A DNA stretch of 64,000 nucleotides from Ursus arctos (lineage: Eukaryota > Chordata > Mammalia > Carnivora > Ursidae): assembly GCF_023065955.2 (NCBI RefSeq), contig NW_026623100.1, positions 16,531,001-16,595,000 on the forward strand, read 5' to 3'. Positions 1 to 13,294 of the stretch are shown in pieces (positions within the stretch are counted from its first letter, which is position 1; every line of letters begins with the position of its first letter). The translations under genes and the position numbers were made by a program. The notes beneath the pieces were generated by a model that was given only the letters and a program-made list of their open reading frames with translations, was not told the origin of the DNA and did no database searches.

Positions 1-245
1 TTTTATCTCTGCAATTGAAGATTAGATTCTGGCAACATATGATCTAACTTAAACCTGTCTACTTTCAGTTTCAGGATATAAGGGCAAAACAATGAATGCA
101 ATGATGAAGGAAGAAAGACACCATGAAAACAAGAGAAATGACCCCAACTCTGCAGGTAATTTCCTTCACTAGGCACAAGTTTCTTTCTTAATCATTTACA
201 TAAGCATGCTATAACTTAGCTTAAACTTTGGGCTGCAACGATTTT

Positions 246-345
246 TTTTTTTTTTAAGTAGGCCCCATGCCCAATGTGGAGCTTGAACTTACAACTCCGA
301 TATCAAGAGTCGGATGCTCTACCAACTAAGCCAGCCAGGCACCCC
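246..345 (-). mobile_element. CAN SINE, short older type
   Basis: Poly-T start followed by the reverse complement of a tRNA-like head ending gccagccaggcacccc. The head contains 'agagtcggatgctctaccaac', the type with the 'gtagagcat' A-box. Flanking direct repeats ctgcaac(g/a)atttt at 233-245 and 346-358 (12 of 13 identical) support retrotransposition. Confidence 0.85.
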
Positions 346-419
346 CTGCAACAATTTTCTAACTGTGGCACAAAGGTAATTCAATAAATGATTAAAGGGT
401 AGAACACATATGAGACATC

Positions 420-432
420 GGGGGGGGGGGGG
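420..432 (+). repeat. G homopolymer, 13 bases
   Basis: Uninterrupted run of G directly after 'gacatc'. Length is error-prone in sequencing. Confidence 0.95.
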
Positions 433-526
433 TCATAAAAAACCCTTCATCTTAACATCATAGAAGACTCTCCAACAGACTCGGGTCTTGGAAACACTGG
501 ACAGATAAGGTTACAAACAAAACTCT

Positions 527-580
527 GGTGTGGGGTGTGTGTGTATGTATGTATGTATGTTTGTGTGTATGCCTGCACGT
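527..580. repeat. GT/GTAT simple repeat
   Basis: Stretch of GTGTGT changing to GTAT units and back to GTGT. Ordinary microsatellite. Confidence 0.85.
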
Positions 581-837
581 ACACGCGTGGCGTGTATCCT
601 TAAAAATATCAGAAGACAGTGAAAATATGTTATTTAAATTTAGTCTCTAACTCAAGTATAAGTTCCATAAAAGCAAGAACCATGTCTGTATAGTAATACC
701 CAACAAATTCAGGCCTCAGTGATTTATACTGGTAATTTAAATGATACAGAAAGTTTTAGCATCTCAGAAGTCACCTCATTCAAAATCCCCTACTTCAGAA
801 ATGGGATTAAAAAATCATTCTAGAAAAAAAAAAAAGG

Positions 838-1035
838 CACTTTTTTTTTTTTTAAATCTTCGGTTTTATTAAATTCAAGTTAATTTCAGGGTAGAATTTA
901 GTGATTCATCAGTTGCATATAACACCCAATGCTCATTACATTGAATACCCTCCTTAATGCCCATCACCCAATTACCCCATTCCCCAGCAACCCTCACTTT
1001 GTTTTCTACAGTTAAGAGTTTCTTTAAAAAAAGCC
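838..1035 (-). mobile_element. L1 3' UTR fragment, carnivore type
   Basis: Starts with poly-T and reads, reversed, as the 3' UTR common in carnivore L1s: ttcagggtagaatttagtgattcatcag, acacccaatgctcat, ccttaatgcccatcaccca and cagttaagagtttctt are recognisable blocks. Severely 5'-truncated. Confidence 0.8.
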
Positions 1036-1115
1036 ATTTTGCTGAAAAAGCTCAGGCTCCTTCTTCCCAAACTTAACAGCAACATTTACTCAATGTGGCT
1101 ATGTTATTTAAAAAA

Positions 1116-1160
1116 GGAAGGAAGGAAGGAATGAAGGAAGGAAGGAAAGAAGGAAGGAAG
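1116..1160. repeat. (GGAA)n microsatellite
   Basis: Tandem GGAA/GAAG units with two interruptions (aatg and aaag). Confidence 0.9.
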
Positions 1161-2044
1161 CAGTCTCTCCACACTGCTTGTTGTAGACAAGAAAGAACAA
1201 CTGTTAGCACTAACACTGAACTGGTAAGTGCTAAAAGAGGAGACACAAAATAATAAGATCTTACTCTTTTTGGTATCTAAGGCTACCATATCATCAGTTT
1301 CAAGCAAGTGGTTCCTTAAAAACAAAGCCCTGTCCTAGTCACAGACGGCCTGTCATTCTGGGGATATTTGTATGGTGGGGAATAGGAGCTTATAAGCCAC
1401 TAACTAGCATCAACTACACATCAGGAACTGATAGATCTGGCCAAGGACTAGAAAAACAACTTGAAAACAAAATGTGCCCCAATTTTTCTATAGAAGTTTT
1501 ACAATTTTATATTTATATTTATAATTTTATATTTATAATCAAGATATGCAGAAAAAATAAAGTGAAACAATCAACCAAATAAAATATTTTCACAGGAGTT
1601 AAAAGGATAAGCTTAAAAGTAGTAAGAAACAGGATTCCAAACTGAAATGGAGAAACACAAGTATTTATGACAGTAGCAAAAATAAATAATTTTTGGAATG
1701 AAGGCTTAGAATCACACAGTAAAGTCCATAATATTTTTGAAAATTCCTATATTAAAAAAAGATTTCCCTCCTCCTCAAAATAAACTCAACTTACAACCTT
1801 TGGGGAAAATTACAGTATTTTAAGTTGATGGGTAAACTTCCTAATGCTGGACTTACAGCATACAGACCAAAAGACTTAAGAAAACCACTAATATCTGAAA
1901 TAAAATCAATTGTTTTAGCAACATTATTTATGAGATGCCATATTCATATCTGTCTTAAAGCTATTTTACTTTCCATGTAAATGGAAGCTCTGCCTCTGGG
2001 AAAAGAAAACTAATGGTATCATTTGAGGTATAAAACTTACCAGG

Positions 2045-2545
2045 AACGTGTACATGTGTTCACCAAAAGATATACATAAAATGCTCATAGCACCACTATT
2101 TCTGACAGCCAAAGATGAAAACTCTATGTCTATTAATTATACAATGAATAAATTGTAGTATACTCATACAATGTAGTATTATACAGCAACAAGAATGAAC
2201 AAACTATTGCTACAAGCAACAACATGGATGCAACAAACAAATATTGAGTGAAAGAAGCCAGACACAGGAATACATACTGGGTGATTACATTTATATAAAG
2301 TTCAACAGACAAAACTAATCCAAGCAGTTAGAAAAACAGGGTTGGGGATAATGAGTGGGAAGTCCCGGAGGGTGGGTGGGTGGGAGAAGGCCGGGATGGG
2401 ATGAATACTACTTCTGGGATGCTGGTAGTGTTTATTTCTTGATCTAGGTATTACTGGCTACACAGATGTGTTTACTTAGTGTAAAGTCATCAAGCAACAC
2501 ACCAATAATTCGTGCACTTGTATACTTTCATTAAAACCTTAGTTT
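2045..2545 (+). mobile_element. L1 3' end (old)
   Basis: Diverged match to the region beginning at the end of ORF2 and running through the 3' UTR: 'gctcatagcaccactattt', 'aacatggatgcaacaaac', 'gagtgaaagaagccagacac'. Reading frame is destroyed. Confidence 0.75.
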
Positions 2546-2581
2546 AAAAAACCTAATAAAATTATTTTGACAATTTAAGTA

Positions 2582-2630
2582 ATTATAGTTATATATAGTA
2601 TACACACATATATATAATTATATATAGACT
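2582..2630. repeat. AT-rich low-complexity stretch
   Basis: Alternating TA/CA-rich sequence (tatatatagtatacacacatat and similar). Confidence 0.7.
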
Positions 2631-3794
2631 GTTTCTAATTCAAATGACCACTGCTAATTTAAATGACCCATACATACTGCCACTCCCACTTGCTCTAATT
2701 CTTTTTCTTCTCTCCATCCCCCATCCCCAACCCAAAATCAAGGCTTTTGAAAAAATAAAAAGTGAAACTTTTAAGAAAAATTTTAGAGTCAGAAGTAGAT
2801 TAGGAAAAACAACAAATGTGTAAGGTAAGTGATTCTTGCAAGACTCTTCTACCCTCTTCCTCCCCTACATGCTTATTTTGTCTACGAGGAAGAACTCCGA
2901 GCCAAAAAGTCTTTGTCCAAATCACTTATGTCTATCTCTTTTACTGGGTCTAAAATACCAAAATTTGACAAAGTGATCAGTTTCTTAAAAATGCAAATGC
3001 ATTTCAAAGGATTATGAAGTTACCATTTACACACAACTGTTCATTAGATCTGTGGCTACTTTTAATAGAAAAATGAATAATTCCACAATTTCTTTTACTA
3101 TGCAATCACTTTGCCAATAACATTCAATTTCAAAATACAATGTCCTCACCCACCCCCATTTCTTTCAAACACGTCTTCTTTGATCCTTTATCTCTGCCAT
3201 GATACAAACCTGGAGTGATTTCTACTTTCCATTTGTTAAATTCTACATCACTTCTAATTTTTCTTAAAGCCTGTCTTTTTTCCAAAGATGTATGATTATG
3301 TAGGAAGAAACAATTACTAATGATATAAATATACCAATCCTGTCCAACTCAAAATATAACAGGTGAATAAAAAAGAGCTCTATGTTCTTCCTCTTCCCCA
3401 CTTGCTTACTTCCTAAGTGTCAGATTCTCATAAAGCCATGTGGTCTTATACATACTGTGTTATACACTGTGGATGTAAGATACAAAATCAATACTTGAGT
3501 GTAAAAAAGAATTCTTGAACCTAAACTCAAGTAAAGTCAGCAAACCAGCAAAGGCTAAACTGATTTAAGTCCGTTATCAATACATGGCACTAAAGAAATC
3601 AATGTCAAAGATTGAACCCGTATAAAAGCCAGTTAATTCCACTCTGAGGAAAAACTTTCAACAGTCAAAGATTTTGACACAACCTAACTCAACCATCTGG
3701 AAAATGAGTGTTGTTGCATGCTAGAAGAAAACAGTGAAGCTAAGATTTTCACTGTTACCAGAAAAATAATTTTAAAGCACAGGTTACTACTCCA

Positions 3795-3849
3795 TTTCTA
3801 TCACTCAATTTCAAAGCTTTGAGAAAACAGAAAAGCAGGCTCTCTTCAC

Positions 3850-3880
<31 letters not shown>

Positions 3881-3960
3881 TTGGTATCTCTTCTCTCATA
3901 AGATGTGGAAGTATTCCATAATGTTTTTAAAGGTTTAGCCACCAGTTGAGAGAATAGCAT
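3795..3960 (+). repeat. Diverged repeat, copy A of an intron-1 pair
   Basis: Shares 'aagctttgagaaaacag', then 'gctctc', 'atctct', 'agatgt' and a 'tttaaaggtttagccac'-like end in the same order with 5935-6080. I cannot name the family. Confidence 0.5.
3850..3878 (+). repeat. Poly(A) run of 29
   Basis: Uninterrupted A run inside a segment that is also found, without the A run, near 5.98 kb; it may be a small retro-insertion tail or an expansion. Confidence 0.9.
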
Positions 3961-4854
3961 TTAATCATTTTTTCTCCTTTTTCTGAAGTCACACAATTAT
4001 CCATTCGTTAGAAGGGCTAAACATTTGACAAATGGAACTTTAGAAATTGGGAAGAGTAAGCAACTACATACAGAACTTAAATTTGCTTTAATATACTCTC
4101 TTACTTGGGGTTTTTTAAAACAAAAAAAATACACAATTAATGTATTTGTTTTTAAAGTAAATATTTTTGATATTTCCTTAAACTAAAATAAATTATATAA
4201 GGGAAGTTAGTTGGTTTCATTTCTCTGTTTTCTAAGGATTAAGTTTACACACATTTCTTGTGTTAACCTAACATATATAAAAGCCCCAGGCTATATATCT
4301 AAAGACATCAAGCTTTGGTGACAAAAGCATATTTAGCCCACAAACCTGTCAAAACTACTACTGAAGTATAATTTAACTCATATCTTTTTCCTTCCTGAAA
4401 TAGTCTAGTCTATAACCATGAGCTAAAATGACTTAACACCTTTTATTCATAGCTTATGAGTTATTCAAGGGAAATCTACCCCTTTTTGTACAATGGATGC
4501 TTAGTAATCTCAACAAGCTGGAAAAACATGCTGGCCAATCAGTGAAATCTTTTCTGGAGACAAATGTACATTAGAGGTAAAATTATGACCAGAGGGTTAC
4601 TTAGAAAATGTGAAAGCAGATGTTTAACAATCAATGGCATCAGACTACTGTACCAGCCTTCAATAAAATAGAGGGGATAAAATAGGGGACAGATGTGCTT
4701 CAAGGCTAGATTATTCCCTCCCCTAAATGTAATGAAGACATTCTGCCAAACCCATTTTGTTATCTCCTCTTGTTTATGGGAAGACTCAGTGATATAAATC
4801 CATTTTGAAATTCTTCTCTGCTATTTACTATGAATATTCAATGCTGATTAATGT

Positions 4855-4930
4855 CCATCTTACAGAATTGTTGTAAGGGTTAAATGACAGTGTATAAGAA
4901 AGTATCTGACATAGACTCTAGTACCTAAGC
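4855..4930 (+). mobile_element. MIR fragment
   Basis: 'ttacagaattgttgtaagggttaaatgac' read in parts matches the MIR core-to-3' region (attgttgtgaggattaaatga). Confidence 0.5.
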
Positions 4931-5194
4931 AGAAACAGAGACCTAAGTTTATTATTATTCTCAATACCCATTTCTTCCATTTCCTTACTCTTTCTTTAAA
5001 GAATATTTCAATTCATTAGGTATAAAATAAATGACTTATAATTATAAACCAGTCTCTCTAAGGTTATACGAAGTCACCTAGATTCCATTTTGGGGAATGC
5101 CAAAAACTAACAACTCATGCACATTTTATCTCTTGGGTTTAGTTTTATATACAACTGATTCCATTCCTTACTGTTATTTTAATATTTTTTAAAG

Positions 5195-5420
5195 TTGCCA
5201 TTCACTGAGCATCTATCAAGTGCTAGGTACTTAAATCTCTCAGCAATAACTATTCCATAAGGCAAGTATTATCACCCCCATCTTAAAGCTAATGAAGTAA
5301 GGCTCCAAGAGTTTACACTGCTTGCCCCATGTCAAATAGCCTGTTGATGGTGTATCCACGATTAGAATCCTCATTTAGCCAGCTGTAACTCTGAGCTCTA
5401 TCATACTGCCCAACTGCCTC
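5195..5420 (-). mobile_element. MIR
   Basis: Reverse MIR: 'cactgagcatctatcaagtgctaggtac', 'ttatcacccccatcttaaag', 'cttgccccatgtcaaatagc' and 'gattagaatcc' follow MIR order on the opposite strand. Confidence 0.75.
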
Positions 5421-5934
5421 AACTCTTATATTTTGCTTCTTTGTAATTTTATTTTCAAAGGGTAAAAACTACAATTTGGGGGTACACTGTCAGCAATCTC
5501 ACATAAACTGGAATTCTCTGGAAGTTGAGAAGGCAATTCAAAGGGCTGATTAGATTAGTAGTCTAAAACAAAATAACCCTTCAGAGACTAGTGGGACAAG
5601 ATAGACACAAAATAAGAGTAACTCATTAGTAAGGAATAAATTGGAGGACAATAAAAACCCTCAAATTGAAATAATTCATTATTACAGATTGTTTAGCTTC
5701 AAAATTAAGACAAACAGGGAAGGGGGGAACCCTGAGAAAATACTCACTAGCCTTGAATTCTGCCAAATTTAAGTCTTGGGGTCCTAACAGGTCAGAATCT
5801 ACTGGTAGTTCTTGCCTTACCTGATAGGTCTCCAAGCTGGCTGACCTGTCCCTGGGTTTGCCAGAACTTCCAGTAAAGAAAGAGAAAAGTAGTATAGTGA
5901 CAACCCATAGGCCTCGTCAGCGGAACTTTAACAT

Positions 5935-6080
5935 TGGCAGTGTCACTATCTCATTCCTATACCTCAAATAATTTGTAAGCTTTGAGAAAACAGGCTCTCC
6001 TCCACCCCACCCAAACACACAAGAAAACTGGGTGACATCTCTCCTTTCATGGATGTAAATATTTTGAAGGTATAGCCACA
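5935..6080 (+). repeat. Diverged repeat, copy B of an intron-1 pair
   Basis: Partner of 3795-3960; contains 'aagctttgagaaaacaggctctc' (in parts), 'gacatctctc', 'ggatgtaaatattttg' and 'aggtatagccac'. It lacks the poly(A). Confidence 0.5.
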
Positions 6081-7333
6081 AGAAGGGAGAGCAGTGCCCC
6101 ACAGTACTTAATTCCTAAAACAGGGAAAATCATGTCCCTTGTCCAGAACTCTTCTATCAAAAAACGTTGCAGAACTTCCTTATTCTTGTATTCTTTAAGT
6201 TCCTTATTCTGAAGAACCTGAAGGTAAAATATCATGAGCTAGAATAAGCCCACAGAAACTATGATTAGCATGCATGACTAGAACGCTAAGGAGTTTCCTG
6301 GCTGCTGAATATTATAAATATGTAGCTCCATCAGGAATATTTCATGTAATACTATATGTACTCAATTACTTCAATAAGTTTAGTTAAAACAAAACAAAAC
6401 CCTGTAATTCCAGGGTCATAGGTGGGATTTTCATCCCACAAATATGAAATTAAAAAGACTGATTACTATTTTGCTCTATATGATTATTTCAGACTAGAAA
6501 TTAATAGCAATACCCATTAATATATTGTATTCATTAAATTTCTTTAACTATAAATGATTACACAGTTAAAATTTCAGCACTTCAAAAGATCTTATGAATT
6601 TTCCACCCAGAAAAAAAATTACATCTATTTTCAAAAACTTCCATATCAAGATTTTCAGTTGTCAAATTTCATCTTTTATTAAAACATAATGAATGAGAAA
6701 CTAATAATAGTGATTAATTCCAGGTAGGAGAATTTGGTATGTGAGGCAAGTGGAGGCAAGAAACTCTGGAATTTTAAATCATGTGCACTTATTACCTATT
6801 CAAAGTAATCAATTTTAACTACAAGCTAGAAGTGCTCAGAATATATAGCACTTCTGAGGCTTGTAAGCTTTCCTCATACTTCTCCTAGAAAAAGACTGCC
6901 AAAGAGATATTAAAATAAATTCAGCAGCACAAGTTGCAAAAGCGAAATCCTTTTAGGATTTTTAAAAGAAAATATAAAAAATCTAACCCCACACTACTTC
7001 CAAATTCACTGAGTCTGAAATGTTATTACACCAAAGTGTCCCTATGTGCAACACAAGTTATTTTCTACTAAAGTGGTATGTGAAATCCTAAACTCTGGAA
7101 CTTAAACTAAAAGACCAAAACATATAATGATTAGTATTCCATCTTAAGACAGTGGGCCATTTCAGATAACATGAGTGAAGACAGCATTCCATGAAACATC
7201 CAGGCCAATTATTTCCCAATGTGGGTTATAAGTAATTCTCCCCCATGGAAGGCTTTGAAAAGTCCTGGTAAGAATTCAATCTATAACACTGTTTCTTTCT
7301 ACTTCAAACATTGGCCATTACATATATAAGAAA

Positions 7334-7359
7334 GTGTGTGTGTGTGTGTGTGTGTGTGT
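7334..7359. repeat. (GT)n microsatellite
   Basis: Thirteen GT units, followed by ACGTATGTGTGTAT. Confidence 0.95.
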
Positions 7360-7954
7360 ACGTATGTGTGTATTTAAGGACATATCAAGAAAGTTTTTAG
7401 ACCAATTAACTTGTGGGTGAATAAGCAACTAAAAACCAACCCTGACAAAATTTTTGCTTGGGGAAAAAAACCCCAAACTTTCTTGTAACGATTCTATTAC
7501 CACTAAAAAGCCAAAAGTCCATCCTTTATATGAAATATATAGACTGAATTAAGTTGTCTTAAAAACAGTAAGTCTGACTTCAATTCTTGGCCAGGAAAGC
7601 TGTCTGATCTACTGTTATGTAACTCTATCCAAACTCTAATGTAAGAGTTACATATCCATTAAGAGTTAGTAAAAAAGTAAAACACATACACGTGTTAGCG
7701 GTAGTTCCTTAATTACCTTGTCAAAATTATGAAACCCAGCATATTCTTAAACAAACAACAACAAAACCTCTCCTATACAAATCAGAAATAGTGACACTCG
7801 GCACGCTCCACAAAACTTTTAAAATAAAGAGTATTCCTTTTGGCTAACTTCTGATTATGTGAACTGTACATTTTCAAAAAGTAATTAAATTACCAATTTC
7901 TGAAGAATTACATATTTTACATAAATCTGGCAAAAACTTTATCAGTCTTTTAAT

Positions 7955-8242
7955 TTAACTTAATGTTTTATTCATCTTAAAGCCGTTTATTTGCCCTCTA
8001 CAAGACCCACAGCATTTTCCCTGAAGGCTAATCAGCAAGTTCTTTTCCCCTCTGTGCCAACACAGAATCTCCAGAACAGTTTCTACTAGCTGCAGCAAAG
8101 CAACAATTCCACAGTGCATCTGATTTACTATCTGGTTAGGTACATACTGAAATCCTGATTTCATGAACATCTTTGTCAGTTTATGCACATGAATGAAAAG
8201 AAAACTGACACTCTGGCATGCCAATGCCAACAACCAAGTCAC
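7955..8242 (-). other. Unassigned 95-codon open frame in intron 1
   Basis: The minus strand is open for 95 codons in AT-moderate sequence and ends close to two AATAAA signals (near 7985 and 7970). The predicted peptide contains 'NQMHCGIVALLQLVETVLEILCW'-like residues (two short pieces) that I do not recognise. It could be an eroded pseudogene, an alternative terminal exon or chance. No splice acceptor was verified. Confidence 0.15.
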
Positions 8243-9617
8243 TTTACTTCAAAAGGAAACAGACTTTAGCAGCTAATAATTCACACAAATGAAGAAAAGT
8301 ATCCAAGATTAAAGTACCTCGACTAAGTTTGAAATTACATCGCGAAAAGGAGATTCAGAATGTTTTAAAATACACAGTGAGACTAAATTAAGTTTGGCCA
8401 AACATTTGATTCAGCCCTAATGCTATGAACAATCAGTACGTCTTGAAAACGCTTACTTATTTCTAACAATTAAATCCTTACTATGCTAGGATTTCAATCT
8501 AATGTCACTGTTTTATCAAAAAATTTTGTGATACAAAATACAGTGGAAGGAGACTTGAGTATTATTTGAATGGAACACAGGAAAACCCTGATATGCAAAT
8601 ATGAAAGGAAATGATGAAACTACAAACATTTTTAATTTACAAAAAAATGGTGAATGTATCAAAGAATCATTAAAACATATTCGCCAATAATGTTACACAA
8701 GACCTCTAACTGGCTTGAAACATCACATTCTTTCAAGCAACATATAGCAAACTGCTTTCTCAAGGACTATCTGTAACAGTGACTAGTGAAAACCCTTTGA
8801 ACTATTTTTCAGATTATCATCTCTCTTCCATTTAAGTATTTTCGTCAAGTACAACACTGAAACAGTTTTTAAGGAAAGAATGTATAATTTTTAAAAGGCA
8901 TTTAATCTCAATTCCCTTAATCAAAGGAGGTGTGACAACCAACGCATGTAAAATTAACCTTAATCCGCCAACGAAAACACGCAAAATGTCTCCTAACAAT
9001 TCCCCTCCTCCTTAAAACAACAACCGTACACATAAATATGGTACTGACCTCCACCCCCACTGAGAGCAGCTAATTAATAAAGAGAATAGTTATGTTTGGA
9101 GACCAAGGTGCAACACCCTACCTCATAAACCTCCCAAAATAACCACAACATCAAAGTAGAACCGAACATTATTTTTGCTAAACCAAGAATCCAACCCCCG
9201 GGAGCCTCAGCCCTTAGACAATGGTGGTTACCAGACAGAGCTGCACAGTTGGGTCCAAATGACACATTTCACTAGGCCTTGGACACAGTACACACTCACA
9301 CTCTCCCAAGGGGCCAGTTCGAAGGAAGGGGCGTTCAAACCCCACTAGGAGACAGAGGGTAGCACGGTGGCGTAGGGGTTCGCTAGGGGAGGACAGGCGA
9401 GAGGGGTGGTCGATAGAGCGGAAGGGTAACTGCACTGCACGCGAGGGAGGGGGCTGGAAATGGCCGATGGATTCTATATTTATTTATTTAAAGGTCTTGA
9501 TTTAACGGGTCCTTCCCAGGGGTTCTGTAACTAAAGCCAAACTGCGCAGCAAACATTGTGGGGTTGGGAGAGTAGTCGCTGCTCCCCCTACCCCGTGACT
9601 AGGGAGGGGGGTGGGGG

Positions 9618-11086
<1,469 letters not shown>

Positions 11087-11239
11087 TCAACCCCGTCGCC
11101 GCTGCTTCTGCTGCTGCTCCGTGGCAGGAGGAGCCATTGACACCGCCGGAGCCTCCACTCGCCCAGTGGGTCCCTCCCCGCCGTGGGGCTGGCCAGGGGC
11201 GCGAGGGAGGGCCGCGGGGCGGCGGGGGGAGGGGTGAAT

Positions 11240-11263
11240 GGGCGGGGAAGCAGAGGGGCGGGG
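11240..11263. promoter_or_regulatory. GC boxes (Sp/KLF type)
   Basis: GGGCGGGG at 11240-11247 and GGGGCGGGG at 11255-11263 are consensus Sp1/KLF sites just beside the CCAAT pair. Further GGGCGG cores occur near 11424-11430 and 11532-11540. Together with the CCAAT boxes they mark the core promoter zone. Confidence 0.55.
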
Positions 11264-11278
11264 ATTCCAGCCAAGCAG

Positions 11279-11313
11279 CCAATGGAGAGATCCCATACAA
11301 CCTTCAGGCCAAT
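11279..11313 (+). promoter_or_regulatory. Paired CCAAT boxes (NF-Y type)
   Basis: Two CCAAT motifs on the plus strand, each followed by GG (AGCCAATGG-like), lie at 11279-11283 and 11309-11313. They are exactly 30 bp apart, about three helical turns, a spacing often seen for paired NF-Y sites. They are inverted relative to FBXO11, but NF-Y works in both orientations. Confidence 0.6.
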
Positions 11314-11452
11314 GGGGCCTCCGCTCTTATGGCGAAGTCCCTTCCTTCAACGCCCTGTTTCCTCTCTCGGGTTTCCTCCCTCCCTCGCCAAGGAGGGGGA
11401 AGGAGGGAAGGGGGAGTGTGGTGGGGCGGGTGATAATGGGGAGGTATCAGGG

Positions 11453-11462
11453 CATATAATAG
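11453..11462 (+). promoter_or_regulatory. TATA-like element pointing away from FBXO11
   Basis: CATATAATAG lies on the plus strand just downstream of the CCAAT/GC-box cluster and is followed by GC-rich sequence. On the plus strand it could position a divergent transcript heading right. No coding exon follows, so any product would be noncoding. This is inference; the motif alone is short. Confidence 0.3.
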
Positions 11463-11648
11463 AGCGGGGGGTGGGCGAAGAGAGCGCTAGTGCGTAGCGA
11501 CGATTCTAGGAGAGGAGGTGCTCGGAGGAAAGGGCGGGGGCTGCTGATGTAATGGGGAGAAGTGATTAATCCTTTGGTTCGCCTTTTCAGTCCCCCCCTT
11601 CACCCGATTTTTTTAAGCAGAAAAAAAAGTGGAGCAAGGGAGCCGATC

Positions 11649-11653
11649 ATTGG
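11649..11653 (-). promoter_or_regulatory. FBXO11: Reversed CCAAT box
   Basis: ATTGG on the plus strand equals CCAAT in the direction of FBXO11 transcription. It sits at the outer edge of the CpG island. It is a single five-base core, so weak evidence by itself. Confidence 0.3.
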
Positions 11654-11961
11654 TAACTCGCGTTTTCTGTGGTAGGTAGGTTCAAAGTGTGAGCTGTAGG
11701 GAGCGCTAGAGATTCTGTGCCCTTTAGCCCAGCTGAGGGTATTTGCAAACCTTGGCGATACAATTCACTGAGCTTTCAGCTTGTAACCGAAGTTTGGAGC
11801 ACTTTCCTAATCGTAGCCTAAGAGGAGTCACCTAAGTCTTGAAAAGGTTTTGGTAAATAGGCAATAGACCCTTGGTCAATTTATTTTTTGGAAACGTCGC
11901 CTATATAATGTTCAGGAAAATAGTATGTGAGAAAAGGAGGGAATGTGCTGAGGTTGTGATT

Positions 11962-12004
11962 GTTTATGGGATCAAAAAAAAATTTTTTTTTAGATCCCAT
12001 AAAC
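11962..12004. repeat. Near-perfect 43-bp palindrome
   Basis: GTTTATGGGATC (11962-11973), nine A, nine T, one extra A, then GATCCCATAAAC (11993-12004), the exact reverse complement of the first 12 bases. Only the one extra A breaks perfect symmetry. It could extrude as a cruciform or form a hairpin in RNA. Confidence 0.95.
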
Positions 12005-12769
12005 TCAAAGGAAAAGAAAAAAACCCCAAGAGGAATTATCTTTTGTATCTGTATCTGGTCTCCTCAGTATAATCTGTCCCCAAGGAAAACGCGTTTTTAT
12101 TCCCTAGCTTTTGTTGTGAAGACGGAAAAAGTACCCTCTCTCAATTCGCTCCGCTCTCCCTTTTGTTTATCATTTTATGAATGTGGTAAAACTAGCAGTT
12201 TACCTGATTCTCTGGTTTTCAGTCCTTTGGGTGATTTCTCTCTTGAGTTTGATCAATTGCTGTCTAGGTTTGAGATAGATAATTAAGCGGTTTACAAAGT
12301 ATGATAAAGTAAGGCTGAGAGGCGAAAAGTGTGTACTTGGGAAAAGAGGGGGGGTAAGGGGCAAGGAGAGATGAGCCATTATTGTGCAGGGTGTTTGAAT
12401 CCCTGATTTGATGATGCGATTCTAGGCAAATTACCTTTCTAGATAATGAAGGTTCCTCACCTTTTAGTAAGAACTTATTTTGGATGACATAATCCTGTTT
12501 TCAACTTTTAAAAATTCTGTAGTTTTGAGATGATCTTTCTTTGGTCCTGAAAATGTTGAAACTTAGATATTAAGTTTTCTTCTCCAAAAAATATTTGAGG
12601 AAGGGGTTCGTTAGGAAACAACTGAAGAACTCCACATTTTTATGGTTCTTAGCTAGGTGCCAATGGGTAAAATTTTAGATTTGGTTCAAATAAATATAAG
12701 GGGAGGGAGAGAAATCACTTGCTATTATATATATAGGTGGATCCATAATTTTGATTTTTCTAAAAATTT

Positions 12770-12900
12770 TCTATTCAACAAGCACTTATTGGTTCCTTCT
12801 GTTCCATCTGCATTACTATGTAAGGTGCTGTGGGAAATACCAAAAATAAACATAAAAGGCAAAAATCTTGGGCATAAAGCTTTGTAATTTTGGCACGGCA
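12770..12900 (-). mobile_element. Old L2/MIR-like fragment
   Basis: 'attcaacaagcacttattgg', 'tgtaaggtgctgtggga' resemble the reversed 3' part of L2/MIR (attcaacaaatatttattgagc... ggcactgtgctagg). Weak. Confidence 0.4.
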
Positions 12901-13294
12901 GAGGCAAAGATTTACTTACATTCATTCAGATGTACAAAGAAAATATAGCTTGCTTATTTTCTTAATGTTTAACCTTCTCAAGTCCCCACATTATCTCTCT
13001 CTTTCTTTTTTAACGTAAATGTTGAATCTTTAGGATTTACCCACCTCCCTCTCATTCCAAGATATATATGGGGGTTGAGGGTTGCTGTATAAGGTGAATA
13101 GATTTCATATCTTTGGCATCCTAGATTTTTAAGTTTATTATGACAGTTCTCTGGCATGTGACAGTATGATGCCTTGTTCTAACAAAACCAGTATATTATG
13201 AAGATTTTCTGATAGGTGGAAGTAAAGTGTCTTGAGAAAGGAAGTGTCTTTTTCTAATTTATACAGTGACTAGTGGGTTGATAGCAGCCCTGAG

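Larger units (their letters stand above)
11561..13264. other. Upstream intergenic DNA, mostly unique
   Basis: Apart from the palindrome at 11962 and an old MIR/L2-like piece at 12770-12900, I see no repeat or gene. GC content falls quickly from 11.6 kb rightwards. Confidence 0.6.

Noticed and set aside
241..345. tRNA gene (tRNA-like head with A and B box)
   Set aside because: It is the tRNA-derived head of a carnivore SINE with poly-T/A tail and target duplication, as are all other tRNA-like matches here.
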